Source of the DNA: Amylostereum areolatum
Lineage: Eukaryota; Basidiomycota; Agaricomycetes; Russulales; Stereaceae
Length of the DNA stretch: 64,000 bases
Reading direction: 5' to 3'
Assembly (NCBI GenBank): GCA_012932865.1
Contig: SAXG01000108.1
Location: forward strand, 1-64,000
Shown: piece after piece, positions 45,471-56,146 of the stretch
Layout of the letters: every line of letters starts with the position of its first letter
Numbering within the stretch: position 1 is the first letter of the stretch
Translations under genes and position numbers: made by a program
Notes under the pieces: generated by a model
Told to the model about the DNA's origin: nothing
Databases searched by the model: none
The model's input: the letters and a program-made list of their open reading frames with translations, nothing else

Positions 45471-46343
45471 CTATCGCCCCGTCTTCCTGTATGCAAGGAG
45501 ACGTGTTGCCATTGTGGACATCGCCGCTTCTTCGTAAGACGGCTGGAGGTGAAAGCCGTCCATACCGAGAGCATCCCAGTCTGTTTGAGCTGTTTCGTGG
45601 TCTCCATCCATCGGAGGCGAAGGTGGACGCGAAGGTGAGAAGAACCGCGAACTGCCCGGCGCGCCGCCGCTCCGTCCCACCCATTCCAGTAGTCCAACCA
45701 GTCCCTCCCGAACTTCGGTGGGGTCCACATCATGGTGTTCAGATCGTACCACGCGATGCAGCATTGAGACTGAACCAGAAGGAACTTGCGCGACACCGCT
45801 TTCTTCGCCGGCATCGAGGATAGGCTGATATCGATCGAGGGCTCGTTTGTGGTTTTTTGATTGTTCGTGTTCCATGATGTGGCGCGAGAGCAGGTGGATT
45901 GGCTCATACTGTGAGCAGGGCAAGCAAACGAACTTGCCATTTCCGTCAGGCCGAAAATCTACATTTGAATGTTGAGCAGGCGACGAAACTACGAACTCGG
46001 TGCTTACGATTGGCGTGTTGCGATGCAAACATCCCCGTTCTTTCTGTAAATGCGGTCGCACGATATGGGTCTGCGCAGGGTGGGTCAAATATCTGCATTG
46101 GTGTGTTGATGTTGGATGGTGCATACCGGGAGTACCGCGAACACCGCCAATGATGCGTGCACGGATATGCAAAGTTGAGAGATCTTGAATGCCGACGTCT
46201 TGAAGGATATCGCAGGCGCGGAGTGGTCGCAGGCCTGACGCGGATGAGAAGACTGAATATCGAACCCGTGTAGAGCTCGGGAGGAGGTGTCGTCGCCGCA
46301 GAGCCGAGAGTGCATCCCCGACGGAGTGCTCGGGTTTTATCAC
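45471..46343 (-). CDS. Protein with ubiquitin-like N-terminus and C2H2-like finger, unknown function
   Basis: The 290-codon frame starts with a segment that resembles a beta-grasp/ubiquitin-like fold (R-V-R-Y-S-V-F, then L-S-T-L-H-I-R-A-R-I-I-G-G). It then has a zinc-finger-like stretch F-V-C-L-P-C...H-L-L-S-R-H-I-M-E-H, followed by a Ser/Pro-rich tail. The frame ends at 45471, but an acidic Asp/Glu-rich reading continues in another frame toward 45348. There the Mutator-like element is inserted, so the original 3' end is uncertain (frameshift or unrecognised intron). Internal introns may exist. I do not recognise the family; similar combinations occur in repetitive agaricomycete proteins. Confidence 0.45.
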   Translation of the reverse strand: MIKPEHSVGDALSALRRRHLLPSSTRVRYSVFSSASGLRPLRACDILQDVGIQDLSTLHIRARIIGGVRGTPGMHHPTSTHQCRYLTHPAQTHIVRPHLQKERGCLHRNTPIVSTEFVVSSPAQHSNVDFRPDGNGKFVCLPCSQYEPIHLLSRHIMEHEQSKNHKRALDRYQPILDAGEESGVAQVPSGSVSMLHRVVRSEHHDVDPTEVREGLVGLLEWVGRSGGAPGSSRFFSPSRPPSPPMDGDHETAQTDWDALGMDGFHLQPSYEEAAMSTMATRLLAYRKTGR

Positions 46344-46483
46344 TAAGAGTCGTGTTGTTAATTACAGGTTAAGCCACAACGGAATATCAGAGCGTACCGA
46401 GAAGCACTCCTTTGTGCGCAAGACCCCGAACTAAGACGTTAATCTTGTTCACCGCTGGTTTGGTTGCCGGGATTACGACATGT

Positions 46484-46906
46484 TTATGACCTGGAATGTG
46501 ACCATGAGGTGAAGAAAGGCACTGAGAAACGAACATATCGCGTACAGGACTTGTAAGCACTCCGGCGGGCAATCGCATGGACGAGCAAAACAAAGATCAG
46601 GCCGCTGGTGCCGAACAGGACGGCGGCTCGGATTTTGGATTTGATGATGGATAGAAGCACGGTAGGGCCATACGCAGAGAGTAGCCAGTGAAACACGTAG
46701 AATTTGAGTAGGACTGCGATGAGAGCTGCAAAGCAGCTGAGGAAAACTTCACGACACGCGTCGCGGCCAGGTAGAAGCAGCCAAGGCGCCGGTGGCGGGT
46801 GTTCGGGGCTCTCACGCCTTTGATGTTGACATTTCGGGATTCTGCGGTGACGCGAAAGGGTTTGACGCGTCCACGCGAACATGGGGCCGGAACTGGACGC
46901 ATCCAT
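46484..46906 (-). CDS. Possible small membrane protein
   Basis: The open frame has two hydrophobic stretches (V-F-L-S-C-F-A-A-L-I-A-V-L-L and A-V-L-F-G-T-S-G-L-I-F-V-L-L) separated by a basic loop, and a Pro-rich N-terminal part. A GT donor near the 3' end suggests further exons. No family is recognised and the model is tentative. Confidence 0.3.
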   Translation of the reverse strand: MDASSSGPMFAWTRQTLSRHRRIPKCQHQRRESPEHPPPAPWLLLPGRDACREVFLSCFAALIAVLLKFYVFHWLLSAYGPTVLLSIIKSKIRAAVLFGTSGLIFVLLVHAIARRSAYKSCTRYVRFSVPFFTSWSHSRS

Positions 46907-47525
46907 GGCATTGAGAGGTTGGTGGACACTGGACGAGGATGGACAAGGAGTAACGCGACGCGACGCGCTTGTTGAGTGTCACATGCCACCTGAAGGACCT
47001 GAGTACGATCGAGATTACACTCTTAAATTCAAATTTCTCGTGGAATGCGAATGCCCTGCGATTTGATAGCCAAATTTCTTACGAACAGGGCTCGCACCCA
47101 TTCCTTGGTGATTTCTGATGGAATTCTCACATGCCATGGATATAATGCTGCATCATTGATGTCAGCTCGATTCAGCTATAATTTCGGTTGGCCGTGTACT
47201 TCTCACCATTATGCATGCTCATCCAAATCTCGTCCACCTTCGACCCTTGCCAAGATGCATCACGAATTTCGAGCGTAGGATACGTTGAACTGCGCTGTTT
47301 GATTTCCCATCCATGGGATGCTGTGCGACCGATGCTGTCGGCGCTCAATCAACGAGCTGAGCGCTGCTCTTCTCCAATCGGCATAAGTACCCCTGTGAGC
47401 ATCTGTAGACGAGGCTGTTGGTGAGTTCCGTACCTTATCCCCTCTCCTCCCGCAGTTATAAACTCCCGGGAACATGCCTCGTATCTCTCGGTTTCTCCCT
47501 GGGCCAGGTGTCCTGAGGTATCCCC
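46907..47525. other. Intergenic, promoter of seven-helix gene C
   Basis: No gene could be supported. Confidence 0.5.
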
Positions 47526-48761
47526 ATGTCGGCCGTCCAAGTTTGCAGCGAGACTCGACGAGCGCTGGCGCTCAGCCAATTCCGCATCCTTTTCTTCCCC
47601 CTCGCCACAGAGTCGATCTTTTTTGGTACGTGCTCCTCACCTCCTTGACATCCACCTCCTGAACGAGTTCCCTGTATCATAGGCATCAGCACAACCATGA
47701 CCTTTCTTGCGGTAATCTGCTTCTTGTCCGTATCCTACTCTGCCGCGGCTCCTTCTTCGCTGACTTGCCGTCTACAGCTCGAAGAGCATCCGAGGACGAC
47801 ACGACTTCAACCTGATGACCATCATTTGCATCATGTTTGCCGTCGGGGCTACACATTGGGGCTTGCGTCTGGCGTTCACGTGGAATTTCGCCATCGTCGC
47901 GACTCTGTGCACCCCACTCCCTTCTAACATGAAAGCAATCCAAATTGCTACGTCGAATGTCCAACTTATCAATGTGAGTCTCCCAATGCTTGTCCGTGAA
48001 GACTCTTGTTAAACTACCGTTCTTGAAAGTTCATTCTGTCCGATCTGGTCGTCGTTTGGAGGGCGTGGGTTTTGTACGACCGCGCTCGGTTTGTCTTCGT
48101 AGTTTCGGCCTTGCTCGCTATACCCTCCATAGGTGCACACGCCTGCGTTCAAATGGGTTTCCTGCCAGTTGTTCATACTTCATCTAGTCCTTTCCTTCAC
48201 CAACTTGGCGTTGAACGTCGCTCTTCCGGCCCCCAACATGATGTCGCAAGCAGTGACATTCACCGTCCTAGGCTTGTCGTTCGCAAACAACCTGTGGGGG
48301 ACGTCGCTCGTTGCACTTAAGACATGGTGTGTTCCTCTCTTTCCAGTACGCGCGTTCAGACAGTGACCAGGTTCATGCAGGCGCTACCGAATCGACGTGC
48401 ACTCGTACTTTTCCGCCAATACGTCCAAGAAATCCCTGGGTCTCAAGGCTCTGGTTCTCCTAACGGAGTCAGGAGCCATATACTGTTTATTGTGGGTGAG
48501 TATCGATCCACATTTGTTCTTCTATGTCCTCATCCCGGGCTTTCAGTTCTTCTTCGTTATCTCTGAAGTGGATCTTTTGGCCGATGCTAGCTTCATCTTC
48601 AACCAAGGCATGGTGCAGTTCTCCGTATGTTTCTCCCTCTTCGCATCCAAATGATGCTCACGGCCTTGTAGTGCATCTACCCGACCGTCATCGTCGTTCT
48701 GGTGTACCTGGAACAGACTCACATCGACCGCCTTCTCACCACGAACCAGTCTTTGCCTTGA
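47526..48761 (+). CDS. Seven-helix membrane protein C (agaricomycete family)
   Basis: This is the third paralog, 26 kb from the A/B pair. Exons are 47526-47625, 47683-47725, 47778-47973, 48030-48132, 48188-48326, 48381-48495, 48547-48624 and 48672-48761, giving 287 residues. Exons 2-6 have exactly the lengths found in genes A and B. Family marks are F-F-P-L-A-T-E-S-I-F-F, S-D-L-V-V-V-W-R-A-W-V-L, F-A-N-N-L-W-G-T, T-E-S-G-A-I-Y-C. All introns here use GT donors, so the GC donors of A and B are derived. Function is unknown. Confidence 0.83.
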
Positions 48762-49377
48762 TCTAACCTCCCATGGGTCGAACTTCATGCAAGCCCGCGC
48801 CGGTCTTGTTCGTGTGTTGCACCCACAGACCTACCTTCGAAGGGATAGAGGCTCGCGTGGGCGACTGTCCCCATTGAAGCCATCCTGCACGCGCAAGGTT
48901 CCTGCAGTGGCATGTCCTACCCCTCCAGACCGTTCGCGGCGAGCATGCCCTGTCAGGTTCAAGCAAGGACGATGTGCATCCAACTGGGTGTGATGTCACC
49001 TCAGCCTTCCGTCTTGGTACCACTGCGCGCTCATCAGCATTGCTGCGCCCATAAGCCCGCAGCAACGCGATGTCGGACTGCAGACCGGTACTGTACCTCG
49101 TGCTCGTAATTGTAAGCGCGGCTTGTGTGAATCTCTACCAAGTACGAACTCACATATACATGCTTACAGTCCGCGAGTCTCTTCTACGCTACGTAGTCCC
49201 CCACGTGGGCTCTCAGCAGTTCTCTCGTCGCGCGTCACTCAGTCTTGGACCGAGCACTGAGCAGAACGGGGTTAAAATAGCGGTGATGTCATCTGACGTC
49301 ACCTTACCGCTCCCTTGAGTTATCATGACCCGCGGACTCTCGCTTTCGTCCAGCTTTCGTCTTCCCACTCTTACACC
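48762..49377. other. Intergenic, no gene recognised
   Basis: No coding feature could be supported between seven-helix gene C and the small gene at 49378. Confidence 0.5.
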
Positions 49378-50054
49378 ATGGCCGAATACACCCTTGACTA
49401 CGGCTCCGCCCCGCAGGTGAGAAGAAGTGTGCGTTCGCGGTATAAGTATCAATGCCTGACGTTCCTCTAGAACACTTCTCCGAGTCAACACGATCAATCT
49501 CGTCAAGTTGAACCCGTCATCATGCCTTCCAAAGTCGCGCCTCCAACCCGCTCAGACACAGAACCTCAACAAGGTGCGTACATAGTACTGGGCGCGGCAC
49601 AGGGTCAACTGGAACCCACGCGTGATACTCAGCTGCAACGCAACCCGGCGACGGCTCTGAGGTTCACAAAACGAAGGTCCCGTTCAAAGAGCAGGTCATC
49701 GGTGTGTTGCTCGTCTCTCTTGTCCATGATGTCATTTTGATCATTGTACCAGGCTATGCACAGGTATGGACAGATCAGTACCGCCTAGCGCAACCCTTAG
49801 ACTGACTTGATCCACTTCTTCCCTCGTAGAAGACTCGCGGAACTGTGAGTAAACCGTACTGTGGTGCCGGTTACTCTACTGAGCAATAACCTCCGTGCAA
49901 TATATCATCAGGCCCTTAGGAAGGTGTGTTATCCCTTCCAGGTCGACTTTCATCCTCTGACGTCCTACGACGACATCAGCCTTCCTTGAAGGAGCATGGA
50001 GATCAAGTTCTCAGCGGATCAGCCGATGCCCGCGAGCCTCCCCCGAAGGCTTGA
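49378..50054 (+). CDS. Small conserved hydrophilic protein, seven exons
   Basis: Exons 49378-49416, 49471-49573, 49633-49701, 49753-49763, 49830-49844, 49912-49923 and 49980-50054 give 107 residues. Three consecutive exons are only 11, 15 and 12 nt long. The C-terminal half reads H-K-T-K-V-P-F-K-E-Q-V-I-G-Y-A, K-T-R-G-T-A-L-R-K, then L-K-E-H-G-D-Q-V-L-S-G. That pattern recurs in small agaricomycete proteins of unknown function. Only the full set of introns joins these blocks in frame, which supports the model. Confidence 0.75.
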
Positions 50055-50452
50055 ACAATGTACATCATACCATATGCACGGTATCTTCGCACTAACGTTC
50101 CTTCTTGCAATCGTAGCTACCTATGGTCTTGTCCCTGAGTCCTATTCTGATGCTAGGGAGCTCACTGTGTACAGTAGCATGACTGTATCAATATCGTACT
50201 TCATGTGTGCATCACTCTCGGTGAAGCTATTACATCCCACCTCTTGTCGATGATCAATCCGAGATATACCAATGAGGGTCACTTGCAGTGGGATGCAGGA
50301 CGCGAGTTGTGGCGCTTTCACGTGACCGTTCCGCGCTCGCGTTCTCGAGAATGGTTTTCGGCCTGCCTCGCGTTGACCGCGCTGCTGATCGGATCGTCTG
50401 CCTCGCACCATAGACTATGCTACCGCACTCCGTAATCTGACCACCAACTACC
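50055..50452. other. Intergenic, promoter of qng1
   Basis: Nothing coding is recognised. Confidence 0.5.
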
Positions 50453-51910
50453 ATGACAATCATCACGGCCCAACGCCCGCAAAGCCCCCTCCTGGAAAAA
50501 AAGCCCGGCTGGATCCCGGTCGAAGCTTCGAAGGATGCAAAAAACCCTGTAGTCGAGAGCGCAGAATTCGCTCTTAAGGTGGGACGATGTCTTTCTCTTG
50601 ATGACTGCGTATAACAAACTGGCCTTTTTGTGCAGAAAACTAACCTCGTACGCATAGACCAAGACGGTGTCAAAGCTGCCGCGCGATATGTGCGTCTCGA
50701 AAAAACTTAACCCTTTTTCATACATGTAACCAACATTTGCGTTCAGATCCACGAGCGGATGAACATGGAGGCCTACACCCCGCGCACCTGGCGCACGCAC
50801 GCACTCCATGTTTGTCCTTCCGAGCCCTATGATCCTTCCAGTCCGGACACGCACGCGGCCCTCAACTGGATTTTCCTCGTTTCCGCGCTGAATTTCAGCT
50901 TCTGGTCCGAGCTTGAGGGCCGAGAGGATCGATTCGGCGTCAATTGGCGTGCGGGATGGGGATCGGACAAACGTGTGGTGTGGACGGGGTATTGGAGCCT
51001 CGTCGCAGCGCTGAACAGAGGTCAGCCATGTCCCCCCTGTGTTTTACGACGGTATAGCTGGATTGACCTCTGTCTCTTTCAGCCCTCGAGGAAGGGATCC
51101 CTATCACAGACCCTACTTTCTATGCATCTGAGGACGAGTGCCCCGACAGCCTCATCGAGGACGTCTTCCGTCCTGCACCTCAATGCGCCGAGACGGTACC
51201 CCTCTTGCACGAGCGGATCGCAGTCATGCGCGAGGTGGGCTCCATCCTATGCACCGTGCGTTGCCAATCTCGTGTCCCCGTCGCCGCACCTCTGACCGCT
51301 GTAACAGCGTTTCAACGGCTCCTTCTCTGGGTTTCTCGACGCATTCCAGCGCCGACACCCACACGGCACCGCGCTCCAGCTCGTCCAGATGATAACCGAA
51401 ACATTCCCTGCGTTTCGGGACGAAACAACCCTCGATGGCCGCCCCGTCGTCTTTTGGAAACGTGCCCAGATCCTCGTCGCGGAAACTTGGGCTGCATTCT
51501 TCCCCTCTCCCTCCTCTGGGGAGCCCCATCCGTTCTTCCCGCACGGCGTCGGGCAGCTCACGATGTTCGCAGACTACCGCGTTCCGCAGATCCTGCATCA
51601 TCTGTGCATACTGGATTACCCGCCGTCGCTGCTCCGCCTGTTGAGGGACGGCGCGCCCATCGCGCATGGGGCAAGGGAGGAGGTGAGCATTCGAGCCGCT
51701 AGCATCATCGCCGTCGAGCACGTCGCGAAGGAGATCAGGCAGTTGCGCGCTGAGAACGGGGATACTAAGGATGGGGATGTGAGTAGCGTGTTGATTGACT
51801 TTTACTTATGGGATCTGGCGAAGAGGATCGAGGGAGGGGAGGAGTGCGTGGAGGGTATGCAGACGCAAGATATCGTGCCCGCGCATCGGACGCGGAGCAT
51901 TTGGTACTGA
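50453..51910 (+). CDS. qng1: Queuosine 5'-phosphate N-glycosylase (queuosine salvage protein)
   Basis: This enzyme of the Q-salvage family (DUF2419) releases queuine from queuosine 5'-monophosphate so that it can be reused for tRNA modification. Exons are 50453-50578, 50636-50689, 50747-51020, 51083-51255 and 51308-51910, giving 409 residues, a normal size. Family marks are N-W-I-F-L-V-S-A-L-N-F-S-F-W, W-T-G-Y-W-S-L-V-A-A-L-N-R-A-L-E-E-G-I-P, F-N-G-S-F-S-G-F-L-D-A-F (spliced), F-P-A-F-R-D-E, K-R-A-Q-I-L-V-A-E-T-W and F-A-D-Y-R-V-P-Q. Fungi that keep this gene take queuine from outside; they do not make it. Confidence 0.92.
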
Positions 51911-52223
51911 GTGGAGAGTGGCGGTCTATCCCATACATCTTGTTAGTAATTTTTTGAACAGATATTATACAAAATATAGAATAGTCGTAATGTTGCTGAG
52001 GGGGATGTGGCATTGTGTAGATGAGCTAGGTAAGTAGGAGCCGGTGCTGAGTGCGAGATGATGGCATGAAGAGACATCGCGCTGGGGTGTCACCACGAGA
52101 GCGCGTCACCCAAGTCGGAAAAATTGCCCAAGTTTCTTGCTCCAGGTTGAGGAGTGAAGTCACGATTTCGGCCCTCTATCCTGTTGTCTTCGGACCTTGT
52201 CGTAATGGGGGGTGCTCCCCCAG
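51911..52223. other. Convergent spacer between qng1 and the DNA polymerase gene
   Basis: No gene is seen. Confidence 0.5.
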
Positions 52224-54091
52224 CTACACATTTGCGCCGTCGGGCGGCATCTCCGTTTTGCGAGGCCTTCCCACGGGTCGTTTGGGTAGATCTGGTCTCT
52301 CGGGATTGCGCGGTCTTCCCCTCGCCCGCTTGTCCGCATCCGACTTCGGCACTCTTGTCCTTGGCCTGCCCCTCCCCGAATACACCAACCCCTCATCCAC
52401 CATATTCGCCTGCATAGCCTGCGCAGCATCCTTAGGAAGGAACACGGGCGGCCGCAGCCTCTTGGGGAGTTTGCGGAGGAGGAAGGAGAAGTTGCGCCGT
52501 TCTGGCGAGACGGGCCCCATGTTGAGCGCCTCAAGAATGGCGTCTTCGTCTTCGCTCTCCAGGAGCTCCCAGTAACCAGCGGATTTAGGTGTGGGTGGGG
52601 AAGTGTCAGATGGGTCGGCCGGGTTCCAGCGCCAGAGACCATATTCATTGAGGTGGAGGCCCTGCTTGATAGCTGCAAGTCGAGCCGAACGTACGAACTC
52701 GACGTCTCCCGTGAGCGCGAGTTTGGCGGCTCCGTGAGATTTAATGGGGGCGAGACTACGAAGGTACGTCAAGGTCCAGATGAACGATAAAAGGAAGGTC
52801 AGGCATACGTTAGCTCGAGACGACGGAAGGTCCCTTTGCAGGTGCGAATGGCACTTATTCGCTCGCCGACACTATCCCACCCCGTGGATTTGGGTAGACG
52901 CGGGGGTAAAAGGACGACCCCTTGCCATTGTTTTGCACTGAAGGAAAAGGTTGCCGCGAGGAGACCTGCGTCTTCGAGTGGGCGGATAACATCCAAGGGA
53001 AACACGTGGGACGATGGGTTCGCCATCCTCTCGGACTCGGTGACATTTTCGTTGAAGGGTATTAGCCTTCGGCCGTTTGGACGGGGATGTGACGGTAGAC
53101 GGCTGGGAGTAGGGACGTGTACGACAGAGGGATGCGTGAGGAGGACGTCGATGTCAGACATAGAAGAAGCGCCACGTCGACTGAGAGGTAGTTTCAGTAG
53201 ATGGACAATAGCAATAGGGTAGGGGACGTACTAGCTCCCCATAAGCTCGACGGAGAACCTAGACGAGATATGATCACGAATGAAATCCTATACCAGAAGT
53301 AAGGAGGTGCTCTGTTGAGTTACAATTCCTTCCGCACGCACCACGACGGTTTCAGCTTCTTCTCGAGTGACAGGCTGAGCTAGGTGCTCTGCGTACACGA
53401 GCCCGATACGCTGTGACGACGTCATAAGTTTGAAATACTTAGGTTTGCTCAAGTCGGCCAGTGACTGCACCCCTGCGTCCACGAGTTTTGCCGCAGTATG
53501 TGGCCTATGCCCGGGCTTCAGCCGCATCCAACGGTAAGCAAAAAGGCTTGTGACATACCCGAGGCCCTGTACAGATTGTAGCATCGTGATGAGGCGCGAA
53601 TTGTGCAAGGCAGCTTCCTCATGTCTGCTGCTCTGCGTAAGACGTCAGTAGAAGACGCAGGAGTGAATCCACATATGCATACAAAATCTGTTCCTTGTAA
53701 ATACAAGTCTATGCGCTCTGCTATGCCTCGTCCGATGCCGCGGAGCTACAATGCCCCATGAGCCAGAGAAGTTCGTGAGCTGGTTGGACACGTACCTTCA
53801 TCGCCTCTTGACCTGATAGTAGCGGCTTGTCGAGCTGGCTAATCGCCGCGATGGCGAGATTGAACGAACGGACTTTGTATGCATTGCGTTCTGAGCTAGT
53901 GTCTTCTTCCTTCTGGGCTGCACACGATCGTCAGAACGGTGATGACAGAGACGTGGTAAAAGAGCGGACGCACCACGCGTCAAAAAATCGACTATGCCCG
54001 CGTTTGGGCTATTTTCGCGCCGAGAGTAGGATCTGGAATATAGCTGAGATAGATGAAGACGACGAGGGGCGTTGAGACAGCGAGCAAGCAT
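52224..54091 (-). CDS. Family X DNA polymerase, mitochondrial-type, with AT-hooks
   Basis: Eight exons (54091-53974, 53917-53796, 53745-53683, 53632-53559, 53504-53342, 53287-53232, 53180-52809, 52755-52224) give 499 residues. The N-terminus M-L-A-R-C-L-N-A-P-R-R-L is basic and without acids, a mitochondrial presequence pattern. Next come the 8-kDa-like helix-hairpin-helix (N-A-Y-K-V-R, then L-R-G-I-G-R-G-I-A-E-R-I), a second hairpin (V-Q-G-L-G-P-H-T-A-A-K), Q-R-I-G-L-V-Y, and the catalytic G-S-Y-R-R-G-A-S-S-M-S-D-I-D-V-L-L-T-H-P. The third carboxylate position reads R-R-L-E-L-T, with Glu instead of Asp. The thumb has A-L-T-G-D-V-E-F and L-N-E-Y-G-L-W. The tail carries three AT-hook cores (G-R-G-R-P-R, A-R-G-R-P-R, V-G-R-P-R-K). 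There is no BRCT domain. A role in base-excision repair is likely. Confidence 0.88.
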
Positions 54092-54328
54092 GTCCTCGCG
54101 GACGGGAAGGAAAAGAAAGAACGTGGGAGTTCGCGTGCACGACGCGTCGACGGCGACCTCGACGCGTTCAATTTCTTTTCCTCCTCGACTTTCCCTCAAC
54201 CCTCGGTCCCACTCGTCATTCTTCGTGTGCGGCTCTCAGCTTTGATCTTCGCCGTTTCTGTACTCAGCACGCTTGTGGCGCGCCCGTGAAAAGGTCCGAT
54301 CGTCGGCGAATTTCTCAGCATCATCATT
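54092..54328. promoter_or_regulatory. Shared divergent promoter of the family X polymerase and sfh1
   Basis: Only 237 bp separate the two start codons, which face away from each other, so regulatory sites are probably shared. No clear TATA box is seen. Confidence 0.5.
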
Positions 54329-56146
54329 ATGGACGGCGCCGGCCCTTCCAACTCCAACTTCAGCCTCAAATTTGGCACTATGACCGACGCCCAGCTCCGT
54401 CAATCGATATCCCAGCTTTCGCATGCGGCTTCGGGATCTCAATACCAAGCTTATGCTGCACCGACACCACAGAGAAACAGTGCGTGCTCTGGTTTATCAC
54501 CTTCGGACATTGCTCATGAGCTTCCTGCAGTTTACCAGAAAAATCTCCAGAATTGGTCTGGGACGGCCACGCCTCCGCCCCGGGCGAGCTCAAGGAAAAG
54601 CAAACCTGCGAAGGGTAGCAACCTCGCACCCGCACCCTCCACTCCCGTTCTATCGGCAGTCGCGTCAACCCACCAGATGCAACAGCCCTCTACAACCTCC
54701 TTTACTCTTCCCATGGCCCTCCCTGAGAAACGTCGCAACCCTCCTCGCGCAGCACTACCGACAACCCCCCAAGCTCTTCAGTCAACATATGCGTCCCGTC
54801 TGCGCACAGGCGCGACGCTTCTCATGCAACCCATCCTTAACAACTCCACCGCTACACCTGCGGCCACGACGTCTTCTACAGCCCGACCTCGTCGCGGCGG
54901 CGTCGTGAGCTATGCAGATCCAGGCTCTGGAGATGATTTCCCGGACGCGGGCGAGGTGGATTCGGATAGCTCAGATTTCGTTGCGAGCGGAGGGACACGA
55001 ACGGCGATCAGAGCGACAAGGGCTCCGGGACGGACGGGAAACTATAACCCAACGAGCACCCCGGCTCCTCAGGCGGGAGGAGGGGGAAAGACCGAACTTG
55101 ACCAGAGCTACCTGGGCATGGTTCCTCCGACACGGTTCATCACCGCGAAGCCTGTCGCTTTGACGAAGCACGAAGACTAGTAGGCTAAGGTCCACTCTTC
55201 TTCGTGCTCCTTGGCTGACGTTTACCTTAGTTCGCAGGATGCTCTTGAGCTTCAAGCGGAGCGCTCGTCGGCTCTGGTTCCTATACGTGTCGAGTTCGAG
55301 ACGGACACGCATCGAATACGGGACTGCTTCGTGTGGAACTTGAACGAAAAGCTCGTCACGCCCGAACGCTTTGCGAAGACTTTTGTCGCCGACCTTGACC
55401 TTCCCCAAAATCCCTGGGTAGAGACTGTTGCTGCACAAATTCGCGCTCAGCTGGAGGACCAAGAGGGAGTTGGAAGCATGGCGCTGATGGTGGACGGTAC
55501 AGGGAATGCGGGCGACGAAGTCCCGGATTGCCGCGTCGTACTTAGTGTACGTGTTCCCGTTACCCTTGTTGGTTCCACACATCGCTCACCGAGAGCATAG
55601 ATCGACGTTCAAGTGGACAACCACCATCTTCTCGATCACATTGAGTGGGATCTTCGTTCGCCCCTCACTCCCGAAGTCTTTACTCATCAACTTTGCCTCG
55701 ACCTGGGGCTTGCGGGCGAGGCCGAGCCCTTGATTGCCCATGCAATCCACGAGGAACTCATGAAACACAAAAAGGACGCGATCGAATGGGGCGTTATTGG
55801 CGGCTCCGTCGAACCTACAGCCCCCGGTGCGGGCGACGAACGCGGAATGCTCAAAGACAAGACCGGCCTTGGGCTTGGATGGGCACGCACGCCGAAGGAC
55901 GGTCGCGGGCCGCGTGTGTTGAGGAGCGTCTGGAGAGACTGGGCGGAGGCCCAGGAGTTTGGGACGCGATGGGAAGAGCTGACGGCGGAAGAAGTCGAAC
56001 GACGGGAGATCGAACGCGAGCGAGCGAGTCGGTGAGTTTTTTCTTCTTCAAAAGGACTTCTTCGTGATGCTGACCGCTGTCGTTGTAGACGGTTGCGGAG
56101 AGAAACGTCAAAGTTCCAGAGTTCAGCCCGGACGAGGAGACGATAA
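54329..56146 (+). CDS. sfh1: SNF5-family chromatin remodelling subunit (Sfh1/INI1)
   Basis: This is the SNF5/SMARCB1/Sfh1 core subunit of SWI/SNF- or RSC-type remodellers in the nucleus. Exons are 54329-55179, 55231-55546, 55601-56031 and 56089-56146, giving 551 residues. A Ser/Pro/Ala-rich N-terminus is followed by the first SNF5 repeat (A-L-V-P-I-R-V-E-F-E-T-D-T-H-R-I-R-D, F-V-W-N-L-N-E-K) and the second (D-V-Q-V-D-N-H-H-L-L-D-H-I-E-W-D, P-E-V-F-T-H-Q-L-C-L-D-L-G-L). The C-terminus is basic (R-R-L-R-R-E-T-S...R-R-R). A possible 51-nt in-frame intron (GTGCGTGC...CTGCAG, about 54478-54528) would shorten the N-terminal part without changing frame. Confidence 0.9.
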
